NCBI GenBank assembly: GCA_934047225.1
Contig: OW203986.1
Span: 16,557,221-16,621,220, forward strand
Direction: 5' to 3'
From: Ypsolopha sequella
Taxonomy: Eukaryota > Arthropoda > Insecta > Lepidoptera > Ypsolophidae
DNA length: 64,000 bases
Shown here: in pieces, positions 1-10,702 of the stretch
How the letters are laid out: each line of letters begins with the position of its first letter
How positions within the stretch are numbered: the first letter of the stretch is position 1
Made by a program: the position numbers and the translations under genes
The notes under the pieces: model-generated
Seen by the model: the letters and a program-made list of their open reading frames with translations, nothing else
Databases searched by the model: none
What the model was told of the DNA's origin: nothing

Positions 1-779
1 CTAGCAAGTAATAGAAGATAGTCAGTCACCAGAAAATTATTTTGCACTAATTACTCGTCTTTCTAAGAGACAACGTCATGGAAAGTTCCCCGTAGACATT
101 TGTTTCTGAATAGATTATGTACAATATACCAGTGTTTTGTTTAAGCAATGTTATTTTAAGTGGAGTGGACGAATGAGTAGCACGTCAATGCCAAATCATT
201 GTTTGTCTGTACACGATATTAGCATTACTGTTTTAAATTCTTTTATTTAACGCTGAGATGTATGTACAAAGGCCAAGTAGCCAACTCTAAGCCCGGTTTA
301 AAATTGTTTAGTTGTTATTATTTAGAAATACTAATTATTTCATTTTGATGTTAATTTACTACACGGTTAAATTAGCTAAGATTACGTAGCAAAGTAAATT
401 AGGATATGCCAATTAATTTAATTTAAAAACTTAACGACCAAATGAAATAAATAATTGAATTTCTACGGGATATTGCTACATTATGTTAAATTAGAATAAA
501 TTATATCGTTACCTAGGCGACCCGTCTGCACACTCTATCCGGACTCGCCTTGCCGGTTTCATTTTCACCTGAACATTTTATGCCAATCAATATTTGTAGA
601 TATATCAGTGCTAAACTTATTGCTTAGTAAGGCTGATATTTTTTTTCAAATGTAATTAGTTGTTTGAATTAGTGATTACTTTTGTTATCTCTAGTCTAAG
701 GGGTCTAGTTCTAAAGTTGACGCCATATGGTTTACGCAGAGATTGCACATCAAAAATACTATTTTGCACACTAAATATC
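1..779. other. AT-rich noncoding sequence
   Basis: No reading frame with domain-like content and no RNA gene was recognised. The base composition is typical of intergenic or long-intron lepidopteran DNA. Confidence 0.5.
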
Positions 780-910
780 GCCATCAGAAATCCTCCAGCG
801 CAGAAAAGAGCCGGTAGGTTAGGTTAGAAGGTTACATAGTTCCGCGACTGCCATACATAACCTTCGTGTTATATTTTTTTATGATAACCCAGAAATCCTA
901 TAAGAGCACA
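780..910. repeat. Dispersed repeat, copy 1 (CCAGAAATCC family)
   Basis: Contains 'ccagaaatcctccagcgcag', a short GGTAGGTTAGGTTAG block, 'gactgccatacat' and a second 'cccagaaatcct'. The same ordered blocks recur at about 5095-5345, so this is a dispersed repeat. The TTAGG-like block is only two or three units and is not telomeric. Class unknown. Confidence 0.45.
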
Positions 911-1859
911 GTTAGTATTTTTGGTTTGCAGCTAGTGTTTTTTTGATGTGCAATAAGTATTTTTGATAGAACACTGTAGTAGCATTTTTAGTATTTTCTG
1001 TTTTGCGTTTAGATACAACCCAAAACTAAATACACTTTCAGAGAGCAGTTGTCATTGTTTGCAAAGTGTTGCAGAGTTAGTAAACTTGTTAGCCGTAATG
1101 TGAGTGAGACAAGTAGAGTTACACGTATATAATGCATGCGGCGCGGCGGCTGCTATTTGCCAGCTCATCCCTAAACGTGTGTTTACCTACAGCCACATAA
1201 ACAATGAAAATAGTTGAGTGTAAACGAACGTGCATCACTCGGGGTCCAACTTAGAGCAAGCTCAGGGGTCAAATGTTTAAGGTCAGAAGCCAAACGAGTG
1301 TAGGTCGAATAAAGCTTTCTCTGATTTATTGATCAAAGGGTAGTTTGAAATTTTGGAGTGAGCGGTTTATAATTGAGTTAGTTTTTGTTCTTGTGGATGT
1401 TAATTCGGCTTCTACCGTGTATCGTGTTATTGTGAGGGTAGGGTTAGCATACCCGCGGCGGCGCAGAGCTGCCTCTCTTTGTCATGTATTAATTAATCAT
1501 GTTATGTTATGCGAAAATATTAATTTAAAGACAACCTTGCTGACATTAAAACGGTAAACTATCGATCCAGATATAGGTAGAAAGGGTTCTTCGTGCGCCA
1601 TCAAGTGAAGTAATTGTTAGCAATTATGTTACAAAGGCACAAGCATAATCGTACGTGCACGCTAAACTTTTAACAACTCATTAATATACTCGAATCTCGA
1701 TTTGAATAAGGAACATTATGGACGCTCTATCAAAATTTCGTGCAAACAATAGTAGATAACGAAGTAAATAATGTAGGTACGTACCTTAAAATTCACAGCC
1801 AATCTAAACAACTCAAAACTGACATCCATAAATATTTACATTCCGTAAGTCGAGAGGGA
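911..1859. other. Noncoding sequence
   Basis: Short open frames only, none with recognisable protein features. A small GC-rich patch occurs near 1136-1165. Confidence 0.45.
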
Positions 1860-2095
1860 CATGATCGTGTGCGCTATGCGCGGAGTGCTAGTCGGAGTGA
1901 GTCGGTCGAAGGGCGGCGGAGGCGCGTGGCGCGCGTTGCACGTGGGGCGCGTGGTCGGGGCGCCGACATAATACCGGCCGAGAGCCCGACAAGCGGCGGG
2001 CGCTGGCGGCTCTCGCCGACTGGGGCTGACTGCCGCCCGCCGCCGCGCACCGCCCGCCCTCGTCCACGCCGCCGCCGCCGCCCCGCGCTCTACAC
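1860..2095. promoter_or_regulatory. GC-rich, CpG-dense island, possible promoter or 5' exon
   Basis: About 235 bases are strongly GC-rich and full of CG dinucleotides, ending in a CGCCGCCGCCGCC run, within otherwise AT-rich DNA. Frames open across it on both strands are low-complexity (Arg, Ala, Gly, Pro) and look like a by-product of composition. In insects such an island can mark a promoter and untranslated first exon of a conserved gene, but no ATG-led coding exon with a good splice donor is evident. Function is inferred and weak. Confidence 0.3.
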
Positions 2096-2590
2096 CTCAC
2101 ATTCTAATTGTTGCCCTCCTCGTCCGATCCAGGTCATCGTACCTGCACTCGAACACTGCCCAAATGAACATCCAAGTTGTAATTTGCATATTTTAATATC
2201 CAATTCCCTAATTCAATTTCTGCTCCAGGATTGCAGTTTAATAAAAAGTTAGAGCATAGGTAAATCAAATTGAATTTTAAACTTCAAGCTGGAAGGAGGC
2301 ATGCAAGCCGTTCTAATCGTTCTACCTATAGGTACACCTGCTTACTGACTTTGTATTACTAATAGTTGTGGAAGTTACAGGTGATATTACAAGTGGATAA
2401 AATGTGCATCAAACACAATCATTATGGTAGTTTATGAAACTGTAAATGAAGAGGTTAGGTATTAAAACACGAGTGTGAGTTTAAAAAACAAGGCGTATGG
2501 GAGTTTTTTAATAGTATCACAGGAGTGTTTTGAATATAACGGACAGTATAGTAAAAAAATGGCTAGTGCGAGTGTGAACTCAAGGTACGA
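2096..2590. other. Noncoding sequence
   Basis: Nothing gene-like seen. It runs up to the perfect inverted repeat at 2591. Confidence 0.4.
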
Positions 2591-2660
2591 AAACCACAAG
2601 GTACGGAACCCTTTGTGCGTTGGGTGACCAACGCACAAAGGGTTCCGTACCTTGTGGTTT
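2591..2660. repeat. Perfect 33-bp inverted repeat with 4-nt loop
   Basis: Bases 2591-2623 are the exact reverse complement of 2628-2660, separated by GTGA. The arm contains ggtacggaaccctttgtgcg, the same motif as in the lepidopteran repeat at 10010-10702. It therefore looks like a head-to-head junction of that repeat's end rather than a cellular stem-loop. Confidence 0.75.
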
Positions 2661-5094
2661 AATCACAGAAGCTTGCTTCTTTGTTCAAATCATTTCATTA
2701 TTTCTATCATAACTACGAAATATAATTTTTCCGTTGATAAACAGAAACAAAATACAGCATGTTACATATGTGGCATAGTCATCTGGTTAAGGTAGGCCAT
2801 TCCGCTCAGCTGCCATATAAATGCTTTAGGTTTTTGGGACGTCCTGATGGTTTTAATCTCAATGAAACTTTGCACACATCTTTATATGTTTCCCTTCCTC
2901 CCCCCACACCGCAATCCGACCTATCTCATCAAGAGATGCAAGATGGCGAGATATTAAAAAAGCGCCTAATTTGTGAAATGGTTTCAGGTAAAAACTGTTT
3001 CCCATGAAACGGTAACTGTTTATTTATAGAAAAGTGTATAAACTCGGTCTTCTTTACATGAACGACATCTGCATTTCTCTCTTTTTTTATTTCAATATAG
3101 AAAAAAAATATGAAGAAAATTAGCTGTTGACTTAACATCCAGTTTTTACCTTTTGTATGAATCTTAAGAAAAATTCAGGAGTAAAGGGCCTCTGAATGTG
3201 ACGTATTTTGCCCTCAGAAAGGCTTTGAAAGGTTAGAAAAAATGTTGGTCGATTTTAATTAATTCATCAGAATCAGGGACTCAAAAACAAACACCCACAT
3301 AAATGTTACACAATCATTAGCGTTACACTTTGATTTGATAACCCAATCAAAATTCTCAACACTTATTTATTCAAATTAAACGAAGCCGGCGCGGCGGCGC
3401 ACGACGCTAAAGAATATGCTTAAAAAGAGGCATGCTAAAGAAAACCTTATTAGTTGTTATACTTATTAACACTTATAAAATAATAACACTTTTATTATGT
3501 TTACAGTTTTGGAATGGTTACAGCTTATGTTCTATTAGAAAACGTTATAAAAAAACTGTGAAAACCCCTTATTACTGTAACACTTTGGGTCCCTGATTAA
3601 TGGCGGTTACTAAACCGACAAGAGCGTAGTTAAGAGCCATAGATAGTTAATTATTATAGTAAAGGTAGTATTTAAAAGAGTGAATATAAATTCAAATTTA
3701 AGGTGTTAAAAATACTGAATATAGCCTACTAAAACACTAAGTGGGAGAAATACTGGGGGTGAATAAAAATGTTGAAAACGGCGACTTGAAAATACAAATT
3801 GGGTTGAGTTGAATAATTCTTAGGCGAACAATTTTCTATTTTAGTGACAATTTAATTTTAAGTAATAAAACTAGGAACTTCGCCTCGTTCCGCTCCGCTT
3901 CGCTCGGCTTCTTATTTTATCTTATATGTAAACCTAACAGGCTTCTCCTCGCTTTGCTCGTCGTCGCACCTATTTTTTGACTTTTGGTGAAATATTTTCG
4001 ATTTCATACTTTAAATTCGCTCACTCAGTATTTTTAGTCGCACGCTTAGGTATTTATTCCGGACACTTTAAGTCGCCAATTATGTTTTTATTAGCCCGAT
4101 TAATAATTTCCCTTATAGTAACTAGCTTTTGTCTACGAATTCGTACGCGTGGATTTCAGATATGGAATCGAATCTGATTTTTCCAGATAACTTCAACATC
4201 AACGTCAGGCAAAACGATTTTCTTACAAGAGTACATTTACACCCTTTTAGGGTACATTTTTGAAAAATTATTTTAATGCACCCCTTATTCTACCTAGTAT
4301 TTACATTGATTATTTATTTTTAAGAGTTTTATGCCAAGTTTCAATTGGGAATCAACACACAGGGAATCCTTACGATATTCCTTACAAACTTTTAGGGAAT
4401 GATTTTTGAAAACTAACACGTATTTTATTATTTGTTATTAACAGTATTTGTACCAACTTTCAAATTGATACTCGCAGGGAGTACGATTTTCGATACAAAT
4501 ATTTTCAACTCATTTCATACCATGAAGGGTTGATTTTTGAAAAATCCTTTCTTAGTGCCCCCTGCGCTCTCTCAGGATTGTAGTATGTTTCAAATTTCAT
4601 GCTTCTATCTCCAGCAATCAGGCTTTAAGTTGTCTGCCAGTCAGTCAAAGAACTGCTTTATAATTATAATATTAACCTACTTATTTTTTGAGTTCTATGA
4701 TTGACATCTTATCATCAGACTCTCTGTTTGCCATCGATTGAAAAAAGTTTCAAAAAGACAAATCGCAAATGTTTCAAAATTTAATCGTTCTTAAACATAC
4801 ATAATACCAATTGATATATGGTAAGTATATATTGATATACACCATAATACCAATTAAAAGGGTAATATAAAGGCTCCACAAAAAAACTAAAGTTCCTGTG
4901 AACTGTGGCTAAATATGATATGAAACAATCTGCGTTAAAATAAGTTACCGAAAATAAATATCATGTCCTGGTGAAATACAATTTTTAACGCATTGTAGGA
5001 ACCTGCTTAAGTTTTATTATTGCTTATTGAATTACCTATTTAACTCGCACTTTTAATGAGAAAACCACTCGGCTCGGCCTAGGCCAAACTAGTT
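2661..5094. other. Noncoding, repeat-rich sequence
   Basis: No supported gene. At 3880-3970 there is a 'cgctccgcttcgctcggc' type tract that recurs near 58391-58480, so part of this stretch is dispersed repeat. The short frames have no recognisable features. Confidence 0.4.
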
Positions 5095-5345
5095 TTCCAG
5101 AAATCCTTTAGCGCAGAAAAAGCAGGTTAAAAAAGAAAAAGAAGGTTAGGTAAAAAGGTTATTTATAGATTCGTGGTTATTTTTTTATGTCACCCAGAAA
5201 TCCTTCAGCCTCAGATTTATCTGAGCCTTCAGCGCTGTAGTAGAGCACTTTCCACTTTTAGTTTCACCTTTACGTTCACCACTTTTAGTTTCACGTAAAA
5301 GTGAAACGGTAGGTTAGGTTAGACAGTTAGGACTGCCATACATAT
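5095..5345. repeat. Dispersed repeat, copy 2 (CCAGAAATCC family)
   Basis: Shares ordered blocks with 780-910: 'ccagaaatcctttagcgcag', the GGTAGGTTAGGTTAG block and 'gactgccatacat'. It also holds two copies of a 'cacttttagtttcac' motif at about 5250-5300. Confidence 0.45.
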
Positions 5346-5699
5346 TATGGTAGTTATTTTTTAGAACGCTAGGTATGGCGAACCGCATCACATATTTTTT
5401 TACGACAACCCAGAACCACTTTGTTTGTCCTAAAATCAAGTTTGGCCGGTAACATATATTTCCGTATGACGTAATAGTTTATGTCAAATGTAATGAAATG
5501 TAAGGTCGACTCAGAATTTTTATAAGGAGAATTACGAAAAAAAATAGCTGACAATAGTTTTCGGTTAGCTTTTGACTCATTTGATGTATTATAAGTTTTC
5601 GCAATTTTTTGTGTTTCATTCGGTAGGTAGTTTTTGAACATTTATTAAAATCATAGAATCATTAATTTCGTTTACAAAATAAACTTAGTGTTCAAAGCG
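5346..5699. other. Noncoding sequence
   Basis: AT-rich; no recognisable gene or repeat boundary. Confidence 0.35.
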
Positions 5700-6298
5700 C
5701 TATCCCATCTCATCCCACTATACAATCCCACTTCCCATCTCATCCCGCTATCCCATCCTACTTCCCATCCCATTATAAATGCGAAAGTTTGGTTAGATGT
5801 ATGGATGGATGGATGTTTGTTACTCCTTCACGCCGTAACTACTGAACCAATTGGGCTGAAACTTTGCATAAATGTAGCTCTAGACCTGGAATAGGAGATA
5901 GGCTACTTTTATCCCATAAATTAGGTCCCATGGGAACAAGAAATATTGTGGTTCAGACATACTAGAGAAAATTAAATTAGTTATCAATATCAAAGACGGA
6001 GGAGAAAAGCGGCTCGGTCTTCGGCCTCGCCAAAGACGGAAACTTCTTGGACTTCGACCTCACCAAAGACACTTTAAATGGGGATCAAATTAGAGAAGAT
6101 GAGAACCAAAAACACTCCAAACGATAAAAAAAAAAAAAAAAAAACACTCCAAATGCTCCAAACCAGATTCAGGTTATTATACCATGATTCAGGTCAACTG
6201 ACTAAAACCAGAGACAGGTCAACTGACGTACTAAAAAATGAATGGTCTGAAAATTTTTTACAGATTCAATACGGGCCAAGCCGCGGGCAAAAGCTAGT
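5700..6298 (+). mobile_element. Helitron-like nonautonomous element
   Basis: Begins with degenerate tandem CTATCCCATC-type units, then 'ataaatgcgaaagtttgg', an ATGG microsatellite and 'actactgaaccaattgggct'. It ends 'ccgcgggcaaaagctag|t'. The GCCGCGGGC mini-hairpin followed by CTAG fits the Helitron 3' end (hairpin plus CTRR), and this end is common in Lepidoptera. It carries no coding sequence. An A18 run is internal at 6127-6144. The exact 5' end is uncertain. Confidence 0.5.
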
Positions 6299-6562
6299 AC
6301 AAATATAAATTTTAAATTATTTACGAAAAACAGAACATACAAAGTTTATTAAGTTGCAGTACTTTCCCTAAATAAGGTTGCATATAAATAGAAACTGCAC
6401 ATTGTTGTTATTTTTCTGACGGGGTCGGTAAATAAATCTATGTCTGGTGAGTGGAAGAGTGATAATGAGTTGAGGAGCGCGGGAGCGCCGCGCACTATTG
6501 CCTTGTTGCGCGCGCGTCGACTCCACTATTTAGCAGTCGGTGCCGGCGCGGCGCAACGGCGC
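6299..6562. other. Spacer with GC-rich flank of the THAP element
   Basis: No gene. The last 100 bases become GC-rich, and 6556-6562 (acggcgc) is the left target-site copy of the element that follows. Confidence 0.4.
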
Positions 6563-6777
6563 CACAGTATAAGCAAAGACAGTAGGGAAACTACCTGTAA
6601 GCGCTCCGATTCGAGCCTCAGACATCAGACGCGTGCTCTACACGCCGTCTAAGCAGACATGGGGGGTCAATCGCTGGGGCCGCTGTGGCGCCGCGCCGCG
6701 CTTGCCTTGCCAGTACGCGCAGACGTAAGCGGGTGATAGGACGTGGCGTTTGTAAAGTCTGTGCCGACCTGAACACG

Positions 6778-6869
6778 ATGTCGCAAAGATATTGTTGCGC
6801 ATTTGGATGCCTAAATTCGTCACGAAAAAAGGAAATCGCCTATTTTAAACTTCCGGCTGATGTCCAAAG
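6778..6869 (+). pseudogene. THAP domain first exon inside the TIR element
   Basis: ATG at 6778 opens MSQRYCCAFGCLNSSRKKEI, about 31 residues with the Cys-x4-Cys half of a THAP C2CH zinc finger and an 'AYFKLP' strand as expected after it. The frame reaches a good splice donor (caaag|gtaag) at 6869/6870. No second exon with the Cys-x2-His half or the AVPTIF-like motif follows inside the element, so the domain cannot be completed here. THAP domains bind DNA, and in P-like transposons they bind the element ends. Probably a decayed transposase remnant. Confidence 0.55.
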
Positions 6870-7514
6870 GTAAGACTAAAAAATATCACTCAAGAGTAGT
6901 ACCTACTTACATTACAAATTAAATTTTTGAAATTGTCGCGTTCTTTTTATGTATGTTCATACTGTCTGTTACCAGGGCAAAATAAATAGTTAATAGATTT
7001 AAGTACGCTTGTCAGAACAAAAAGCAGGTTTCTTTGAATTTGAATTTGACTTTTTTGTCGGTTGTCGCCGCCGTCGCCGCCGCAAGCAAGTCTAGCCAAC
7101 CAATCGGTGGAGAGGCGCGCGGTACTTTCAATCAAACGGCAGATACGACGAATATGCGGAATATGTCTCAGAGTAAATATATTTATGGTATACAACTCCG
7201 CTATTATAGAATTTGCTGGAATGGGTCAGAGTAAATGTGGAGGAAGTTACCGTGGGCAATCATTACGTAAACAATCATCTATCTTTAGCTATAGTAGAAA
7301 AAAAGTCATGTCTATCTGTACATTAAATATTTTTTATGAAATTTAAAATTTAACGAGTTATTTATTAGTAAATATTTTTGTACTGAGGCCAAAACTACAA
7401 TTTTTGTCTCTCTGTCTATCTTTCTGTCTTAAATTCAAATTCAAATTTAAAAAATAGTTTATTTTGCAAAGTAGGTATATACAAGATGACTTTTTGATCA
7501 TCGTCCAAATTCAT

Positions 7515-7635
7515 GCTGGAGGCTTGATAAGTGATCAGTATCTTGGATTAGTAACAATTTTTGTGAAATTTCATTTTACGAATTTCACCAAAATTGTTAT
7601 TGATGCATGATACCGATCACTTACCAAGCCACCAG
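7515..7635. repeat. Foldback element inside the THAP transposon
   Basis: Imperfect inverted repeat: 7515-7570 pairs with 7581-7635 around a 10-nt loop. Arm motifs are 'ggcttgataagtgatc' against 'gatcacttaccaagcc' and 'gtaacaatttttgtgaaatt' against its complement. It looks like a MITE. Confidence 0.6.
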
Positions 7636-7640
7636 TATTT

Positions 7641-7824
7641 AAGTTCGCCGGTACAAGCCCGCGAGCGCGAAGCGCGAGCGGGCGCAGTTCCTAGGGATGT
7701 CCCCGGTCACTAGGGATGGGAAAAATTGACATTATTGACAGAAAGTTCGCCGGAACAAGCCCGCGAGCGCGAAGCGCGAGCGAGCGCAGTTCCTAGGGAT
7801 GTCCCCGGTCACTAGGGATGGGAA
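7641..7824. repeat. GC-rich 82-bp direct repeat, two copies
   Basis: Copies at 7641-7722 and 7743-7824 (period 102) share 'aagttcgccgg', 'caagcccgcgagcgcgaagc' and 'cctagggatgtccccggtca' with very few differences. Each contains the inner inverted motif gcgcgaagcgcg. Noncoding. Confidence 0.65.
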
Positions 7825-7854
7825 TTTTTTTTTTTTCTAAAATTTGTTACAAAA

Positions 7855-8285
7855 AAATTTTGTTTTGGCCATATCTTCGGAACGGAAGGTGGTACATCCC
7901 TAGGGGTCCGACCATAGGGTGACAAAAAAGTTTTTTTTTTTTCAAATGTCAAAACTTTAATGGCCCGTATCTCCGAGACGGCTTGAGTTAGACCCATGTT
8001 GATGGGTGTCTAAGAAAAGGTCTCGCCGAGATCTAGCCCCCCCCGGTGTCAAAACTTTAACGGCCCGTATCTCCCAAACGGCTGGAGCTAGACCCATGTT
8101 CATGGTACTCTAAGAAAAGGGCTCGACGAGATCTTAAATAAAAAAAATAAAAAGTCTAAAAAAAAAAAAAAAAATTGCCAAAACTTTGATCGGCCATATC
8201 TCCCGAACCGTAAGTCCTAGCGAGTTGCGGTTTCGACTTTAGTGATCGGTTTGCCGAGCGCTACCCGACCGCATAAAAAAATTTG
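7855..8285. repeat. Degenerate tandem repeat with 'cgtatctcc' core
   Basis: Four diverged units, at about 7868, 7958, 8058 and 8195, carry 'ggcc(c)(g/a)tatct(c/t)c' followed by 'acgg(c/a)'. Two of them continue with 'agacccatgtt' and 'tctaagaaaaggg'. Units are separated by poly(A) or poly(T) tracts. Origin unknown. Confidence 0.5.
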
Positions 8286-8431
8286 ACATTTGACAGGTAA
8301 ATAACATTCCTGATGCAAAAGTAATTTGTCTTTTTTATTATTCTATTAGCAGGGTGATTGGTAATTCAACCAGTTCCTTCGTGGTTATTTTGAAGGGAAT
8401 ACTTCCATGGTCGCGTCTCGTATAGGGGGGG

Positions 8432-8650
8432 CTGTTCAGAACTTGTTCTAGACATTTTCATATTTAGTGTTTGAGAATACTTTGACGGGGTAGTTCTTTT
8501 GGGGTAGTTTTTTAAATTTGGGAAAGCTTATTGACTTGGTCTGCTCATTAGGGAAGGATAATTTAATTTCTTAATACAGATTATTACTACGTTTTTTAAT
8601 CGTTCATTATTTATTATTTAAGATAAGTTAATGCTTATTTTTAATTTTGA
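8432..8650 (+). repeat. 3' module of the THAP family, copy 1
   Basis: Begins 'tgttcagaactt', continues with 'actttgac(a/g)gg', 'gcttattgacttg' and 'ttttaatcgttcattatt', then 'aagataagtt'. The same order is seen at 9548-9790 and at 27052-27300, the latter directly downstream of the THAP pseudogene exons. It is probably the 3' part of one transposon family. Confidence 0.5.
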
Positions 8651-8798
8651 TATGACGATGACGAGTCTTATCGTATCTCGAAAAACCCAAGTAATGATAT
8701 GAGTGAGCGACAGCCCTAACGCTTCGGTGGCGCGTAGGTATTTAACTCAGGAATTCGGTTCAATTTCCCTACTGTCTTTGCTTATACTGTGACGGCGC

Positions 8799-9539
8799 GG
8801 CGCGGGGCCTCCGCAAAAGGACATTAGGACTATTAGTCCGCTATTTTTAAGTTTTTAATTTTTAGTTTTACGTTTTATACAGTTTTAGTTTTATTTTTAT
8901 TTTTTTTGTTAATTTAAAATTATTTAGAATATTAGTATTTTGTCGCTTAGAGCGTTATTAAGAGTCCCACAGGCATGCTGTGTTTGCCTATAATTGGGAA
9001 TACACTCGTACATTTGTGGGTTTGTCTTTATATATCTATTAACTTTTGTAAGTGTCGTTTCTGTTGGCAGACCAATAAAAAAAAAAAATAAGTATCAGGA
9101 CAAAAGTTGGCAGTAACTTAGTACTTATAGCAGTAATTGATGATTTGAACAACCACACTTTTAATGTATTTATCGGAGGTTTTATTACGAGTAATACCCA
9201 TAGATAAAACCTTAGTTCAGAAACATATTCAGTAGGTACATAAATTCTACAAGAATAATAAATAATTAAAACAAATAATCGCGCACAGAGTTCCGTAGCG
9301 CCACACAATACGAGTACGGAACCCTAAAAACATGGTAACAATTCGCTGCTACGGAACCCTTGTATCTTAATTTAACCGCTATATTTACCTGTAATCTTTA
9401 CGCAATCTCCTATTACCATGATTTTTATCTTGTTTACGGTCCTTTTGTTTCTGGGATAACAAGATAACGTAAAACATGCTACTATTTCGAGGTTTTGAAG
9501 TGAATACTTTTGTTATTAGTTTTGTTCACATCTCATACA
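8799..9539. other. Noncoding sequence with fragments of dispersed repeats
   Basis: No gene. The 'gagttccgta ... gtacggaaccctaaaaa' block at 9289-9330 is an end fragment of the repeat at 10010-10702. Confidence 0.4.
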
Positions 9540-9790
9540 GGGGTGCCTGTTCAGAACTAACTTCCATGATCGACTTGACGAAAGAATTCCACAGATAGGT
9601 AGGCATTTTGGTGTTTAGAAATTGACAATAAAAGAACTTTGACAGGAAAATTATCTCGTAAAAAGAACTTTTAGACAACAATTTTTTTTTGAAGAAGAGT
9701 TATTTGATTTTTCAATGGGTACATCAAAGTTTTTTAATCGTTCATTACTTGTTATTAGTTATTATTCATAATAAATTAATGCGACTTCGT
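9540..9790 (+). repeat. 3' module of the THAP family, copy 2 (solo)
   Basis: Shares 'tgttcagaact', 'cttccatgatcgacttgacg', 'attgacaataaaag' and 'ttttttaatcgttcatta' with 27052-27300 and, more weakly, with 8432-8650. No THAP exon is attached. Confidence 0.5.
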
Positions 9791-9829
9791 AAGAGAATGC
9801 GCGCGCCTCCATCCTGATTATCGCCATTT

Positions 9830-9971
9830 CGTTGGCTCACTATTACGAATGTCTATGTAAAAAAAATTGGAATAACACAAGGTTCTATGTGTCATTCATT
9901 AGCTATTGTCACATAGAACCTTGTATTATTCCTATTTTTTTTTCATGGAACCTTATAATAGTGAGCCAACG
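9830..9971. mobile_element. Foldback MITE, CGTTGGCTCACTATTA ends
   Basis: Left end cgttggctcactatta and right end taatagtgagccaacg are inverted, and the inner arms ('aataacacaaggttctatgtg') also pair. It is 142 bp with no coding capacity. No clear target duplication. Confidence 0.65.
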
Positions 9972-10009
9972 GTTTGTGTCATTGTCGATAATTGGCCATA
10001 ATACCTTAT

Positions 10010-10618
10010 AAAAAAAACTGGTCAAGTGCGAGTCGGACTCGCGCACAAAGGGTTCCGTACCATTATATATAATAATACAGATCGCGCCAAACTTCTAGTA
10101 CGCTCGGAAGTTGCTCTTCCCAAGAACGGCCCATACATTTTGTACCTGCTGATGTGAATCGCCCCGTGTTTAGAGGGGCCTAAAAGTTTGGCGCGATCTG
10201 TACTCGTTTACTTGTAAAGCCTACTTAGCTGTAATAGTTTTTCTTTTAATTTCGTTATGTATACTACTGTAGTGATTTTTTTCACGTCTTCAGATACAAC
10301 CGTTTCGCTGGCAGGGGGCGGGACACTTGACTCTTAACAAAAATTAACACTTTAAAGCTTAATATTTCGCAAACTGAACCCTGGGTCGAAAAATAGTCCT
10401 ATGACACCCCCAATATATTTTAATTACCTATCCAACGACACCCCATACTAGGGGATAGACAAGAAAAAAAACACATCCCCACTTTACGTGTAGGGGAGGT
10501 ACCCTAAAAAAAAAATCTTTTTCAAAATTTTACTGTACTACTTTATCGGCGTGATAAATATGTATACTCATGCCAAATTACAGCTTTCTAATACTAATAG
10601 TCTCTAAGCTAAGCCGTG

Positions 10619-10649
<31 letters not shown>

Positions 10650-10702
10650 GGACATGGTGAAACTATAAGGGTTCCTTGTTGTTGACTACAGAACCCTAAA
10701 AA
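10010..10702 (+). repeat. Abundant lepidopteran repeat, near full-length copy
   Basis: Starts 'aaactggtcaagtgcgagtc', then 'gcgcacaaagggttccgtac', and ends with a (GACA)n tract, 'gacggacatggtgaaact' and 'gaaccctaaaaa'. I recognise this layout from many moth and butterfly sequences, but its class is not certain. A MITE has inserted at 10077-10201. Fragments of the same repeat occur at 9289-9330, 11360-11494 and 15310-15540. Confidence 0.6.
10077..10201. mobile_element. 125-bp MITE nested in the lepidopteran repeat
   Basis: Perfect 18-bp terminal inverted repeat, ACAGATCGCGCCAAACTT. It interrupts the host repeat between 'atataataat' and 'actcgtttacttg'. No open frame. Confidence 0.7.

Larger units (their letters stand above)
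6563..8791 (+). mobile_element. TIR DNA transposon carrying a THAP exon (P-element-like)
   Basis: The 28 bases at 6563-6590, starting CACAGTATAAGCAAAGACAG, are perfectly inverted at 8764-8791. ACGGCGC lies immediately outside both ends (6556-6562 and 8792-8798) as a 7-bp direct repeat, so this is a bounded insertion of about 2.23 kb. A THAP zinc-finger first exon lies just inside the left end. THAP domains occur in P-element and Kolobok transposases; Kolobok duplicates TTAA, so P-like is the better fit, although P elements usually make 8-bp duplications. The interior lacks a transposase frame and holds GC-rich repeats, so it is nonautonomous. Confidence 0.6.

Noticed and set aside
816..831. 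TTAGG-like repeat as telomeric sequence
   Set aside because: Only two to three units, part of a dispersed repeat that recurs at about 5310.
1740..2252. 170-codon plus-strand frame over the GC island
   Set aside because: The first codon is not ATG, and its Arg/Pro/Ala-rich middle is explained by GC composition; both strands are open there.
5700..5790. CRISPR-like or satellite array in the CTATCCCATC tract
   Set aside because: The units are short, irregular and without spacers; this is the start of a Helitron-like element in a eukaryotic genome.
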